A stretch of 64,000 nt of DNA, taken from assembly GCA_963575745.1 (NCBI GenBank), contig CAUYUJ010000348.1:267710-331709 (forward strand), written 5' to 3'. Origin of the DNA: Prorocentrum cordatum (lineage: Eukaryota > Sar > Dinophyceae > Prorocentrales > Prorocentraceae). Shown in pieces: positions 37,413-48,561 of the stretch (its first letter is position 1; every line of letters begins with the position of its first letter). The notes beneath the pieces are model-generated. The model made no database searches. It saw only the letters and a list, made by a program, of their open reading frames with translations, and was not told the origin of the DNA. The position numbers and the translations under genes are program-made.

Positions 37413-40400
37413 ATGCGTGGCACGGGCGGTGACTGGCTGGAGCTGCGTCGCCAACTGTTGGATTCAGATCTCGGCGGAGAGTCGAGCAGCAGCGGCCCGT
37501 CAGAAGTCTTGTCAGGTTGGTCACTGTTCGGATCTCCGACCGACGATGACGTGGACGGCCCGCCCGAGGGCGCCGACGCCGCCGCCATAGCTGCTGATGA
37601 CATGATCGTCGAAGCCCCGCCCGTGGATGCCATAGTCGAGGTCCCACCCGCTCAAAGCGGGCGCGGCCGTCCACGTCGGAGAACCGTGAACGCTGTGCTC
37701 GCAGATGTGATGACACACCACGGCGGCATCTTGGCGCCGCCAGGGTCTGGGGCGCAGCAGCTCGAGAGCCAGGTCGACCCCGTCGACGGCGGACCCGAGG
37801 ACAGCATCGGCGGCGCAGCTCCAGCCAATATTAACCCTTTCGTGGTTTCAGATGCAGAGTCGTTCAGACGCCTGGTGTTAGAGGTGGGCGAAGCAATCGC
37901 CAACAACATAAGTTTAGACGGGTTGTTGGACCAGACGCACATGGAGATCGGTGAGTATGTATTGAGAGAAAAAACAACTATGATGTCAGCCTCTGCATCT
38001 GCACACATGTTTGGCATATCATTGAACGCGTTTCAAAGTGTAGAAGAGAGAACGGCTGCCGCTGCTGTGTTGTACGATCGCCACTCCGTCGTGAGATTGA
38101 TGGAGCATGTGTACGATACTTGTATTGCTGGGGGCGCCGTAGGCCTGGTCTTCACAGAGGCCGTTCGCTCAGATGAGACCCAGTTGCCTGCGAGGGGCGC
38201 CACGGGGTCGAACGACGAAGGCAATATATACAACGACTTGCCCGACGATGCTGACGAGAGGGCGAAACTGGTCAACGCCGAATGGAACTATGGCATGTTG
38301 TTTGTGAAGCGGGGCAGCGGCGGCCAACCTTCCTCATACGTCAGCTTCTCATTCAGTCTCTGCACCCCTGTTCAAGTGGTTTCGAATACAACTGGAGAAT
38401 GTTATTACGCCGTGCTGCACCAGACCCGCCTGGCCGACGCAGACCGCATCGCTCAGAAGTTCGCCCGCCACCAGAGGAATACGACCACAGACGGAGACAG
38501 GGCGTTCATCAGAGCTGAGCGTCACCGCTCATGTGTCTACCCCGACATGCACTTGCTACATAAGCTGTGTTGCGTCCATAGAGCGTCAAATTGCAAGAAG
38601 GAGCCATTCAAGAAAAAAGTGCCCAGAGAAATTGAGTTCTACACCAATCTCGTCCTTGTGATGCGCAGGGCCTACAACAGCAACACTTTTCGGAGAGAGG
38701 TTAAGAAACTTATACTTGCGCCTGGTCGGTTCACTTACCTGGCGGAGGGGGCCTGCTTGCCAGTGCATGTGAAACGTCTCGAGCACCTCCTCGACCTTGC
38801 GGTGCCGCCCCGCACCCGCAAGAACGTGTGGAGGCGGAGCGTCATATGGGCTACGATCAACGGCGGCATCGACGGCTCCAGGCTCATTCACGTTGCGAAC
38901 TCCCCCAACGGATGCAGATCTGAAGAACGAGTTCGGCAATTGTTGTCCCGCGATTTCCTCACAGCCATATGTCCGCGGGCACCCCGTTCGTTTCCTTGTC
39001 GCCAGTGGAATGGGTGCGAAGAGATAGTGGAGTATTTCATTCTTTTGCAGGGCTTGGGAATATTTGCCGACGCATGGAGCAAGTGGATTGCCGTGTATTA
39101 TCCCAGCGAGAAGAAGGGCGCACATCCGAGAGTTGACCTAGACGGCAAGGGCGCGCTCCAAGCGGTCCTGGACTCGAACCCAGCAGGCATGAGCGTGCCG
39201 CATCTCACCGTCGCAGCGCAGGAAAAGTTGAAAAAGCTCGAACAGAAGAGCCATAGGGGTACCGTCACGAAGCACTTAGCTACTATTGGCCCAGATGAAG
39301 TCCTATCCACTGCCGTCGTCGTGCTGAGAACAATGAACTTGCACCGCGATTTCATCGGTGGGCTGATCTACTCTTGTGGTGACCATAAGAAGTTGAAACA
39401 GAAAGCGTCAGCATCCCAGGCGTTGAAGGGCAACCATGGCCGCACCTTCATGTATCAAGTTCTGGAGGCTTACGATGTGGAGTTGGAGACTCGTCTGGTT
39501 GACAACGCTTTCTTTCTGATGTCAGACTCCGCTCATTGGGAGAGCATCCCGCTGCGATGCAGGACTCTGAGGTTGCAGTGCACTGCGTTCCGCTTGCTAT
39601 CTCAGGCCGTCTGCACGACATCACTTATCAAGTTGGAGAAAACATGGTATCCGAATAAAACGTTTGCTGGTATCCGCAGCGACGATGCCATGCAGGCGGC
39701 TCTCGACGAGAAGGATTGCTTGCTCGACCCCTGGTCGCTGCAGTTCTGCAGGCACCACAGGCACGGGGTCATCGCAGACGCGCGGCATGACTTGATGCAC
39801 GTGGCTAGCTTGCTCCATGAGGACACAGTGAAGCAGGAGTGGAGCCAAGGCGTCTTGCGACGCATCATCGCCTCACGATCGGTCAACACGTGGGTTGCCA
39901 GCCTTTCCCGCATCAACGTCGAATGGATCGGCCAAGGGTTCCGCAGGCTGGCGAGAGCCTTTCGGCAGCTTCGGACACCCAGCTCAAGCAGCCCTGCGGC
40001 CGACCAGCCATGCCAGCAACAAGCCCGCGCTGCTGGCGCCCCGAGCGCCCCGCGGAGGCGGAAGCTGCGGGCTGCCGACGTCTTCTTCAGTCGTGAGTGC
40101 GGGCAGGAAGGCAACGCACAGCCCAGCTTCTCGGGGATGTGGGCGAAGTTCCGCAGGCTGGGCGACGGCGACATCGACGAGCTCCAGCGGCAGGCGGATG
40201 AGGCCAACGCTGAGGTCAACGAGGGGAGGAGGCCTTTTCCGATGGGTCGGCGCGAGATGCAGCGGGCCAGGGCCCGCGCCGACGCAGAGGCAGTTGCCGC
40301 GATGCACGTCCGCGCTCAGCTCGCCGATGGCAGAGTTGGTCAGCCTGCTCCCCTGCACCGCGCCCTGGAGGCCCATGGGCGCACCCTCGCTGCCGTTGCT

Positions 40401-40564
40401 GCGGCTGCCCCGTCGGGTGCGTTGGCCGCCAGGCCGAGCGCAGACGCCCTTGCAGTCATCAAGCGTGCTCTGCGGACCTCTTCGGACTCGGAGCGGCGTG
40501 AGGAGAAGGCCCGGACGAGCTCCAAACCGACCCTCCCCAACCAGACACGGATCCCCACCGACGT
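37413..40564 (+). CDS. Large unnamed dinoflagellate-type protein, exon 1
   Basis: Open for about 1,050 codons from ATG 37,413; an in-frame TGA at 37,392 fixes the start. Residues 1-130 are acidic/Ala-Pro rich with an AT-hook core SGRGRPRRR (82-90), suggesting DNA contact. The middle is globular, with a His/Cys-rich patch (CVYPDMHLLHKLCCVHR) and KHLATIGPDEV, LHRDFIGGLIYSCGDHKK. I know no named domain. The frame ends at 40,646 after a hydrophobic tail, but a donor GT at 40,565 joins it to 40,674 in frame (GT|C, Val), and the next frame is coding-like; I prefer the spliced reading (1,633 residues in total). Few introns plus a relict leader suggest a retroposed copy. A transposon-borne host-like gene is an alternative. 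Confidence 0.7.
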
Positions 40565-40673
40565 GTTCCTCGGTGTTGTTTACATTGGAGCGTTGGTGTT
40601 TGTTGTTTTTCGGTTCGGTCTGCACTCCGTGGGGGGGTCGGGGTAATCGTGTCTTGGTGGGGGCGATTTGCAG
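40565..40673 (+). other. Putative 109-nt intron
   Basis: GTTCCTCGGTGTTG at the 5' end, GGGCGATTTGCAG at the 3' end. Phase 2. If not spliced, the protein would end at 40,646 with a membrane-like tail (VFLGVVYIGALVFVVF). Confidence 0.5.
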
Positions 40674-41666
40674 CTCGTTGGAGGTTGCCGAGCAGCAGGT
40701 GGTCGATTTCGCCGAGAGGGGCGGCCGCGCGGGCGCTCGGGAGCTGGCCCTGGCAGCGGGCCGCGTGGTGCCGCATGCCGCTGACGCCAGCTTATTCGTT
40801 GCCGACCCGAGGAACGCCCAGTCCGAGGAAGGCGCCCAGAATTTCTTGCACGCCGAGTGGGCCGACGACTCCGTCTACCAGCGGGCGCAGCGACTCGCTG
40901 CGCTGACGGGGCAGACCCGCCCAGTGCGCGCGTTGCGAGGTCTCTTGCATCGCTTCTGGCATGGGCTGTCCCGCACAATATTGCACAAGGACTGCGAGGT
41001 GTTCGACGAGCCACCTGTCCACAGGAGGTGCTGGGAGGCTCGCCGTTGCATATGCTGCCCTGAGTCGGCGTCGCTGGTAAAGTTGAGGGCTAACCTCGAG
41101 AAGACCACGCGGCGCTTATACCGCCCTGGAGCTCTTCGGTCCAACGTTGATTCAGGGTTCATCGTGTGCTGTTTCATCGGCTTGGCTGTTCGGCAAGATG
41201 GGGATGGCGGCCCCGCTGCCGAGTGCGACGATGGTGCCCTCTACGCGTTCATGCACGTCGGCTTTCACAGCTGGAGCCCGTTCGAGCCCTTCTACGTCCC
41301 CATGCGGACGCCAGGGTACGTCGTCGACTTGGACGGCGACCAGAAGCTCAGAGAACGCTTGGTGGAGTTGGAGGCGTTGCCTAGGAGTCTTGATGCGTGG
41401 GCTGCTTGCGAGATCTTCGACTTGTCGAAGCGTTGGCTGCTGGCGCACTTCGAGCTGATCGAGAACGACACCGTCGTGGGCGCCGTGGAGCCCCGACTGC
41501 AGAAGGGGACAACACGGGCTGTTAATGCATGTCAGGGGGGCACGCCCTCACCTTCCCTCTGCTTGCAGTGGTGGTTCTCTCACCGCCACACGCCGCTGAA
41601 TGCCCCAATCAGTGCTTGCACCGTCAGTGTTTGGGGTCCTGGCGATGGTGGGGATGTCTTGCGGGA
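40674..41666 (+). CDS. Same gene, exon 2
   Basis: Encodes SLEVAEQQVVDFAERGGRAG and a Cys cluster (CWEARRCICCPE), then GFIVCCFIGLAVRQDG, HVGFHSWSPFEPFYVPMRTP and CEIFDLSKRWLLAHFELIEN. Codon use resembles exon 1 and the frame is free of stops for 330 codons. A 48-nt GT...AG stretch, 41,521-41,568, is a multiple of three and could be an extra intron (it encodes AVNACQGGTPSPSLCL). The end at 41,666 is chosen because GTATCGG follows and the phase (GA|G, Glu) fits exon 3. Confidence 0.55.
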
Positions 41667-42096
41667 GTATCGGATGGTCAACGGCCTCCTCGGGGCCTCG
41701 GGGCGCGTCTGGATGCCATCTGGGAGGCAGTGTTTCTGTTCGGACTCTTTTTTTCAGCGGGCGTGAGAAGGGCGCAACTCTTGGTTTGCTCGAAGTGTTC
41801 CTGGGGGTCTCGGCCCGACGATGGCATCCAGCGGCGTTGGAGGCGGAGGGCGGTTCTGGACAGGGCCCCCCGATGGCCCAGGACATCGCGCTGGCTGGCG
41901 TTGCTAATTCCATTCGGTAACTTGGCTGTGCACTACCCATGCGTAGCCCGTCCAACCCCTCGCCGCCGATCAATCGGTCCACGGTGCATCGTCGGCTGGG
42001 CGCGACTCGAAAAACTGAACGCCCCCCTAGGCGTCAGCACCGTCAGGGGGTGAGCGGACGGGCGCGTCAGCCACTCCGCACGTTTCCTTCCCCCAG
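41667..42096 (+). other. Putative 430-nt intron
   Basis: GTATCGG at the start; TTTCCTTCCCCCAG at the end, the strongest acceptor in this gene. Joining restores frame. Confidence 0.5.
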
Positions 42097-42853
42097 GAGA
42101 GCCGTCCACGACGGCGAGACGCATGTCATCTGGGACCCCGCCGCGCCGAGGCGTCGACGGATCAGCCAGTGGCACGCTCTGGCCGACCGCTTCAAGGCCG
42201 CGTGCGACGAGAGCTCCGACGATGGCGGTGGGGGCGACTCGGATGGGGGCGACGCTGCCACTGAGGGCGGCGGCTCTGCTGACGGCGGCGGCGGCGAGGT
42301 GGGGGCCTCGGGCGTCGAGGAGGAGCAGGCCATCGTCGAGGCCGCGGTGGATGGCTCCGACGGCAGTCGAGAGCAGCTGTCGTCTGACAGCTCGTCTACG
42401 GCGAGTTCGAGTTCGTCGGAGGACGCTGGCGCCGACGAGCCCCCCGACCTCGGCGTCGAGCATCCGCCACACCTGCGAGAACAGGCCGTGTGTAGTTTCA
42501 GGCTGCCTGGTCATCTTGGAGGCGGCTCTATCGTCGCCTATAAGAACAACGAGATCTATGCGTACTGCGGCGAGTGTGAAGCACACGGGAGACGGTGCCG
42601 AGTGTCTCGCCGTGGCAAGGGGGCGACCAAGCGGGCGCAGGGTCAAGGCAGGCCGTTGGGCTACCTCATGGCCTGGCTGCTCTCGGCTGACGAGTGCAGC
42701 GACGCCTGGGACCACAAGAACTTGTATAAGACGATCGACCATGCTACCAGGAGGCACGGCAGGGATATCCTCAGAGGGCTCGCAGGGTCCCAGGACATCT
42801 TCGAGCAGGAGCGCCAGCAACGGGATGACGAAGAGTCCGAGCCAGAGAAATAA
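42097..42853 (+). CDS. Same gene, exon 3 (C-terminus)
   Basis: RAVHDGETHVIWDP, a helix, then an Asp/Gly/Ser-rich linker and a C-terminal Cys motif YCGECEAHGRRC followed by QGRPLGYLMAWLLSADE and HKNLYKTIDHATRRHGRDIL, ending EERDDEESEPEK-like acidic and TAA. The RPLGYLMAWL segment with an upstream C-x2-C-x5-C resembles a C-terminal block I associate with expanded unnamed dinoflagellate proteins (memory, not verified). An unspliced start at ATG 41,939 is possible but lies before the strong acceptor. Confidence 0.6.
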
Positions 42854-42854
42854 A
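42849..42854 (+). terminator. AATAAA overlapping the stop codon
   Basis: The hexamer AATAAA spans the TAA stop (42,851-42,853). Dinoflagellates do not generally rely on AATAAA, so this may be chance. Confidence 0.25.
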
Positions 42855-42859
42855 CATAT

Positions 42860-43440
42860 CCGTGTACTGAGTTGCGTGCCACACGCCCTTGAAAACACAT
42901 GTGTTTCACGCCACGTTGGTGAAGTATGATGTTTGCTTGACGTTGATATTTTCTGTTGCATTTGCGCGAGAGGGCTGCTGGGCGCCATTGTTTTTTTGAT
43001 CTGCACCTCACGGTGATCCGACGTCGCCCCCGCCGCGGGACTTACAACGCAGAGGTGTCGTCCTCGGGGGTGCGGGGTGGGGGCAGGGGGAGCCGCGGCC
43101 TTCCTGGGCCAGAGTGGCGGCCGTGACGGCCGTCGTGGGGGCATGTCTGGGGACGCGGCGGGTCGTCTTGAGGCCGTTGCAGGGCGTCTGGGGTCGGCGT
43201 TGGGTCCGCCAGGGAGGGGCATCGGAGCCTGTCCAACACGCCTCGGCGCCCATATAGGCGCTGCGGCGGGTCCGAGTTATGCGACCGCTAGCTGTACCAC
43301 CCAATCAATGCTTGCGCTGCTAACTGCATTACCATACCAGTGATTGCACCAGGAGTTGACTAGTGACACCCGACGGGCTCAGAGAAGCGTCGGCTCGACT
43401 AGGACAAGCGGCCCATGAAGGCCCACGGTACTCACGAAAA
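42860..43440. other. Intergenic, no gene recognised
   Basis: Mixed composition; short frames on both strands without support. Confidence 0.4.
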
Positions 43441-43650
43441 CCCAATCTGGCCGCAATACGGCCGCAGGCGCAGCCAATCCGACCCAAGATGTTCTTCAGG
43501 AGGGCCTGGGAACGGCCCGAACGAGACCCAAAATGGCGCAGGGTTGCCGTGCGACGGCCTGAGAGGCCGCCAGGGTGCCCCACAAGGACATCCCAAGAGG
43601 CCTCCAATATTGCCCCAAGGCCCAAGGGGCCCCTCATGAGACATGGCAAA
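43441..43650. repeat. Inverted CCCAAG-type tract
   Basis: CCCAAGATG, GGCCCGAACGAGACCC and GCCCCAAGGCCCAAGGGG read as the inverse of the CTTGGGGCC tract, with the core at 43,425-43,500. Confidence 0.6.
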
Positions 43651-44119
43651 ACATGTTGACGCTTCGCGTGCCCCCACCAGCCCACCCAGAAACGATTGCC
43701 AAGTGAGTTGGTTAGCCAATGATTCTTGGAAGGACGCAGTCACACAGCCGTTTCGGAGGCGCGCTGAAGGGGCGCAAAACCAGCTGGAACATACAGTTTG
43801 TGACTTAATATAGTTTCCCATGCCACGGCGGTATCACGGGCCACAGCAGTACAGTGGGAGAGCCCTGGAAGCGCAGATTGGCGGTGCTTCTGCTGGCGGT
43901 GGTGCTGGTGGTGTTGCTCATGGTGCTGGTGGCGCCGCTGCTGGTGCCGCTGCTGGTGTTGCTGGCTGGCTTGCGTGGTTTCTCATTATGCTGGGGTGCC
44001 GCTTGTGCTGTTGCTGGTTATGTTTGTGATGCTGGTGGTGCTGTTGTCGGTGCTGTCTGGTTGCTGCTGGTGCTTCACCCGCATCTTGGGGCCATCCTGG
44101 CACATCGGTGGGCAAAGTT

Positions 44120-44460
44120 CGGGACCGATCCAAGGTCACCTCGAGGGGTACAGCTCGGGGCCCATCCGAGGTCACCTCGAGGGGTAAAAAGCTCGGGACG
44201 GATCTGTGGTCACCTCGGCGGGTAACGCTCGGGACCGAATCGAAGCCACTTCGTGTGGTAAAGCTCGGGATGGGTCCGTGGTCACTTCGAGGGGTAACGT
44301 TCGGGACCGATCCGTGGCCACCTCGAGTGGTACAACTCGGGGCCGATCCGTGGTCACCTCGGGGGGTAAAGCTCAGGACCGATCCGTGGTCACCTCGGGG
44401 GGTAAAACTTGGGACCAACCCGCGGTCACCTCGATGGGTCAAGCTCGGGACCGATCCGTC
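44120..44460. repeat. About 37-bp minisatellite GGTCACCTCGAGGGGTAA
   Basis: Nine or so units of GGTCACCTCGNGGGGTAAAG and CTCGGGACCGATCCGT, all in one orientation here. Confidence 0.9.
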
Positions 44461-44765
44461 TGGTGCTGCTGCTCGTGCTGTTGCTGCTGCTGGTGGTGCT
44501 GCTGTTGCTGCTGTGCTTGCGCTGCTGGTGATGCTGATGCTGCTGCTGGTGCTATTGCTGGTCGTGGTTGGGCTGTCGCTGATGCTGCTGCTGCTGCTGG
44601 TGCTGCTGATGTTGCGGCTGGTGTTGCTGGTTCTCGTGCTGCTGGTGATGCTGCTGACGTTGCTGTTGGTGTTGCTGCGGATGCTGTTGCTGGTGTTTGG
44701 CGTGGTGCTGATGTTGCTGGTGGTGCTGGTGGTGCTGCTGCTGGTGCTGGCGGTGTTGGTGGCCA
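44461..44765. repeat. GCTGCTGGTG repeat
   Basis: GCTGGTGCTGCTGTTGCTG-type sequence in copy 1 of the block; similar at 43,880-44,080 and in copy 2. Confidence 0.85.
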
Positions 44766-45424
44766 GCAGGGTGTGCAACAACCGCCTCGGGAGCGTTGTC
44801 TCGGATGCCTTGTGTAGCCGCCGTGGGGCGCTCTGGGTGTTTTTTTGGGGGCCCTCGTGGGCCCTCTTGGGGCTTGTTTTTGTGTGGGCCCCTGGGCCCT
44901 CTTGGGGCTCTTTCTGGGCGTCTCGGGGGGCCTCGTCGGGCCATCTTGGGGGCTGCGGCTGAAACGCAAGAGGGCTGCGTTAATTCGGACCGCACCCCTT
45001 GGAAACCCACAGAAGCGCATTGGGGCCGACTGTTGCAGCTTTTCTTGGGGCGTTCTTGGGCGCCCGTGTGTGCGTGGTGGGGTGGGGTGGGGGGGGGGGG
45101 CGCCTTGGGCAGCCTTGGGCACCTTGGGCTCCCTGGGGCAATGTCGCGGCCTATTGGCGCCTTGAGAGCACGTCGGGGGCGAACGTGCGAGAAGGCAAGC
45201 AGCATTGGTTGTCCCTAGGTTTTGGAATCATGCGGGCCTCTTGGGAGGGCAATTGAAGGACGCGAAAGACATTGGAAACCCTCCCAGGGCCGTCTCGAAG
45301 CATCTTGGATGTGCGTCGAAAGCTATCTTGGGCCACCTTGAGCTATATTGGGCCATCTTGGAAGCCATCTTGGGCTATCTTCTGGGGCACCCTTGGAGCA
45401 ACCTTGGGTCATATTGGGCGCTCT

Positions 45425-46225
45425 AATGCGTCGAGCCCCCTCCCCCCTCCCCCTCCCAGATCCAGGGCAGGGGGTAGGGGGAGTGGTGCACCCCCTCCCC
45501 CCCGCCCCCCCCGAACAAGGGAAGGAGGTTTTGGCAGAGAGACGCACCACTCGCTAAACCACATACGCCCAGAGGGCTGGTGGGATTCCGACTTGCGTCT
45601 GCCCGCCACCCCTTCCAAGCGTGCATCTTCGGAGTTTGGGCGGCGGTGGCGAGCCGATGCTTCCGATCCGAGATCAGAGCGGGGCGCGCGCCGCGGGCGC
45701 CAACGAACGCGCGCGCCCCCATCATGGCAAATCGAAGGCGCTGCGCCGCGCGCGCCGCGACGCGCCCAATGCCCCATATAGCCCGAGCGAGGCGCCGCGC
45801 CGCGCGCGCCGTTGCACGCCCGAAACCAGCCCAATCGCCTCTCTGCGGGCACGGCCCCACGCCCTGCCTGGCCCCTGGATGGGCCCGACATGTTCGCCGC
45901 GCGCACAAGGTGAAACCCGCGCTTTCGTGGGTGCCCAGCTAGACGCCGCACCGAGCGCGCCGCCAACCGCCCGAACGCAACGGTGCACCCGCTGGACTTT
46001 GGAGCTCTGGAAAGACACCCGCTGCATTCCAACCGTTCCCCCGCGGGGCCCTGCGCGGGCCCGCGCGGGCGCCCGCTGGGGTGCCACGTGGACGAACGCG
46101 TCGTCTTAGCCAAACGCAGATCGTCCTAAGGGCACGTGGGTGGCGTTTTGGGTGATATACATTCCCGCGCGAGACCGCGGCGACCAACTGTGACGTCGCG
46201 TGCTCTTTCCCCAGCCATCCCGCGG
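45425..46225. other. GC-rich, no gene recognised
   Basis: All six frames are open for long distances because of GCGC-rich composition. A CGCGCCGCGCG-rich patch is at 45,670-45,860. Confidence 0.4.
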
Positions 46226-46227
46226 AG

Positions 46228-47345
46228 TCGGGCCCTCGTTTTGAAGAGACAGCGCCCCGCGTTCCTCACTCCCCCCCCCCCCTCCTCTCCTCCCATCCTT
46301 GCCCGCGCCGCGCAATCCGCGTGTATCTGTCTGTTTCGGCGTGCCCCTCAAACGCTTCGCGCCCCCATAGGGGGGGGGGGGGGCTCCGCATAAGGCCGCA
46401 GTGGGAACGCTAGCATGGCGCAGCAGCTCCACTTCGACACGCCCCACGCGCGTTCCGCGGCCCCTCAGGGGTCCCCACCCACGGCCGCACTGGGAAAACC
46501 AGCGTGGCACAGCCGCGTCATTTCGGCACGCCCCTCACGCGCTTCGCGGCCCCATTGGGGGCTCCGCCGAATGCCCCAGTGGGAAAGGTCGCACGGCGCC
46601 GCCGCCTCATCCCCCGCGCGCTTCGCAGCGCCATAGGGGGCCCGCCTGAGGCCCCAGTGGAAAAGTTAGCGCGGCACAGCCGCCCCACTTCGGCGCGCCC
46701 CCCGCGCGGGTCGCGGCCCCATAGGAGCCGCGCCTAAGGCGCCAACGGGGAAATTCGCACGACGCCGCCGCCCCATTACGGCACGCCCTCGCACGCTTCG
46801 CGGCCCCATGGGGGGGGGCCCACTTGCGGCCCCAGCGGGGGGATTCGCATGGCACCGCCGCCGCATTGCGGCACGCCCCTCGCGCGCTTCGTGGCCCCAT
46901 AGGGAGCCCCACCGAAGGCCCAAGTGGGAAAAGGTCGCATGACGCTGCCGAGCGATGTCGGCACTCCCCTCGCACGCTTCGCGGCCCCATGGGGGCCCCA
47001 TCTAAAGCACCAGCGGAAAAATTGCACGGCACCGCCGTCCCATTTCGGCGCGCCCACCATACGCTTCGCGGCCCCATACGGAGCTCCACCTAATGCCGCG
47101 CTGGTGAAGTTCGCATGGCACCGCCGCCCCATGTCGGCACACGCCTCACGCGCTCCGTGGCGCCATAGGGAACCCAGCCGAAGGCGCCAGTTGGAAAGTT
47201 CGCATGGCACCGCCGCCCCATTTCGGCGCACCCCTCACGCCCGACGTGGCCCCATAGGGAGCTCAACCCAATGCCGCCAATTAGAAGTTCGCATGGCGCC
47301 GCCGCCAGTTTCGGCACACCCTTCGCTCGTTTCGTGGCCCCGCAA
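46228..47345. repeat. 89-bp satellite, array 2
   Basis: Opens with GGGCCCTCGTTTTGAAGAG, ACAGCGCCCCGCGTTCC as at 34,690, then about 12 units of TTCGCATGGCACCGCCGCCC, CGGCRCACCCCTCACGCGC and TTCGCGGCCCCATAGGG; spacing 89 bp near 47,110, 47,200, 47,289. Same orientation as array 1. Confidence 0.85.
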
Positions 47346-48555
47346 AAAATCCGTCGCCGCAGGGGTAGGCACAATTACTGAACTCGCAACTGCACGTGGT
47401 TGGGCCCTTCCCAAGGATGAGTTCATTGCGCGCGTCAAATCCATGCTGGGCCCACTGACTGGCCCCAGGGGAACTTCGCAGGTTCGCAATCTACGCGCGG
47501 CGGATTCCAGTGGGCCCTATCCCAGGACAGTGAGCTCACATGGGGTTTGTGTTGTTTCTGGCGGGCCTTTGCGCGCTTCCATGCGTTGGCCTCTTCTGCG
47601 TTCTGAGCGCGCGGTGCCCCGCGGGCGTCCTCAAGGGGCCGCGTGCGTATTCGGCGGGCGGCGGCGCGCGCCACTTCGTTTCATGCGGGTGATGGACGGG
47701 CGCGCACGTGCTATCTAATAATTTCAGCATGACGTTTCTCTTGGTCAATGCAGCACCCCCCGCGCGCGCGGGTGGCGCGCGCCACCCCCGCGCGTCAGCC
47801 AGCCTCCGCGAACGATTTGTTTTCTGTGCATGCCAACGCGGCGGCCTTCAACGGTGTGCGCTGCAGAATCCCGCGCGAGCGGGCGGAGTTCTACGCCGCC
47901 CACCACCGAAACATGCGCCCAACCAGCAGTTAACATGGAAACGCACTTGGTCACCATGTAAGGGGTCGCCGCATCTAACTGGTTGGCGCCCAAACAAAGG
48001 TGCTCGGATAAACGGGTTCGGGCTGCTGGAAGCCAAGCGGCATTTCGGAGGCCCGATAAGGGTTCAATGCTACCCGCTGCAAAAACGTAGCCATGTGGGC
48101 CTGGGAACTGACATAATTCATAATAGCCATGCATCCATATCGCACGCACTAACTGACAGCGTGGGCCCCAACGAGCCATGACAACAAAGCGCCTCACGAA
48201 GGGCCCCAAACACTTAGCATGGGGGCCGAGCGCACCGTCGAGTTCGGCCGTGTCCAGTTCGGCCCGAGTCTTCCCGTTGCAGGTCGACATTCCGCGCCAG
48301 CCAACCCCCCTTCCATACCAGATGTGCGGGGTCGCATCGGAGGGCGGCGGCGGCGGCGGCGGTGCCCGCGCCGAGGACGTATAGCGCACAGGGGCCCAGC
48401 GCGGCACCAGGCCCCCCCCCCCCCCTCCCCCCCGCGTCTCCCACCCACGCGGCCGACGCCGTCGGCGACAGCGCCGTCGGCGCCGCCGAGCCTCTTCGGC
48501 CACCGCATGAGGAGCAGATGTGGGCATGACCTTGTAGCGCAAGCAGGTCGCGGAT
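47346..48555. other. No convincing gene
   Basis: Contains CGCGCGCGGG runs at 47,760-47,790 and C-runs at 48,410-48,430. A long minus frame (48,725-47,745) is open through a CGC-rich run; I do not trust it. Confidence 0.35.
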
Positions 48556-48561
48556 AACCAG

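Larger units (their letters stand above)
43658..45350. repeat. 1.65-kb duplicated block, copy 1
   Basis: Co-linear and in the same orientation as 62,326-63,980: GACGCTTCGCGT, AGTGAGTTGGTTAGCCAA, GGAAGGACGCAGTC, GCGCAGAYNGGCGGTGCTTC, GCTGGTG repeats, the GGTCACCTCGAGGGGTAA minisatellite, GTGTTGGTGRCCAGCAGG, CTTGGGG tract, GCTGCGTTAATTCGGA and a final tract with core. The minus strand near 43,683-43,800 keeps an open 39-residue stretch (ANQLTWQSFLGGLVG) similar in both copies. Confidence 0.85.

Noticed and set aside
40655-42929. Additional frames overlapping exons 2 and 3 of the large gene, including a long minus-strand frame 43,222-41,933
   Set aside because: Shadows of the plus-strand coding frame; the plus frame has the better amino-acid makeup and fitting splice phases.
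44120-44460. Regular 37-bp repeats as a CRISPR array
   Set aside because: There are no unique spacers between repeats; the units are directly adjacent and the genome is eukaryotic.
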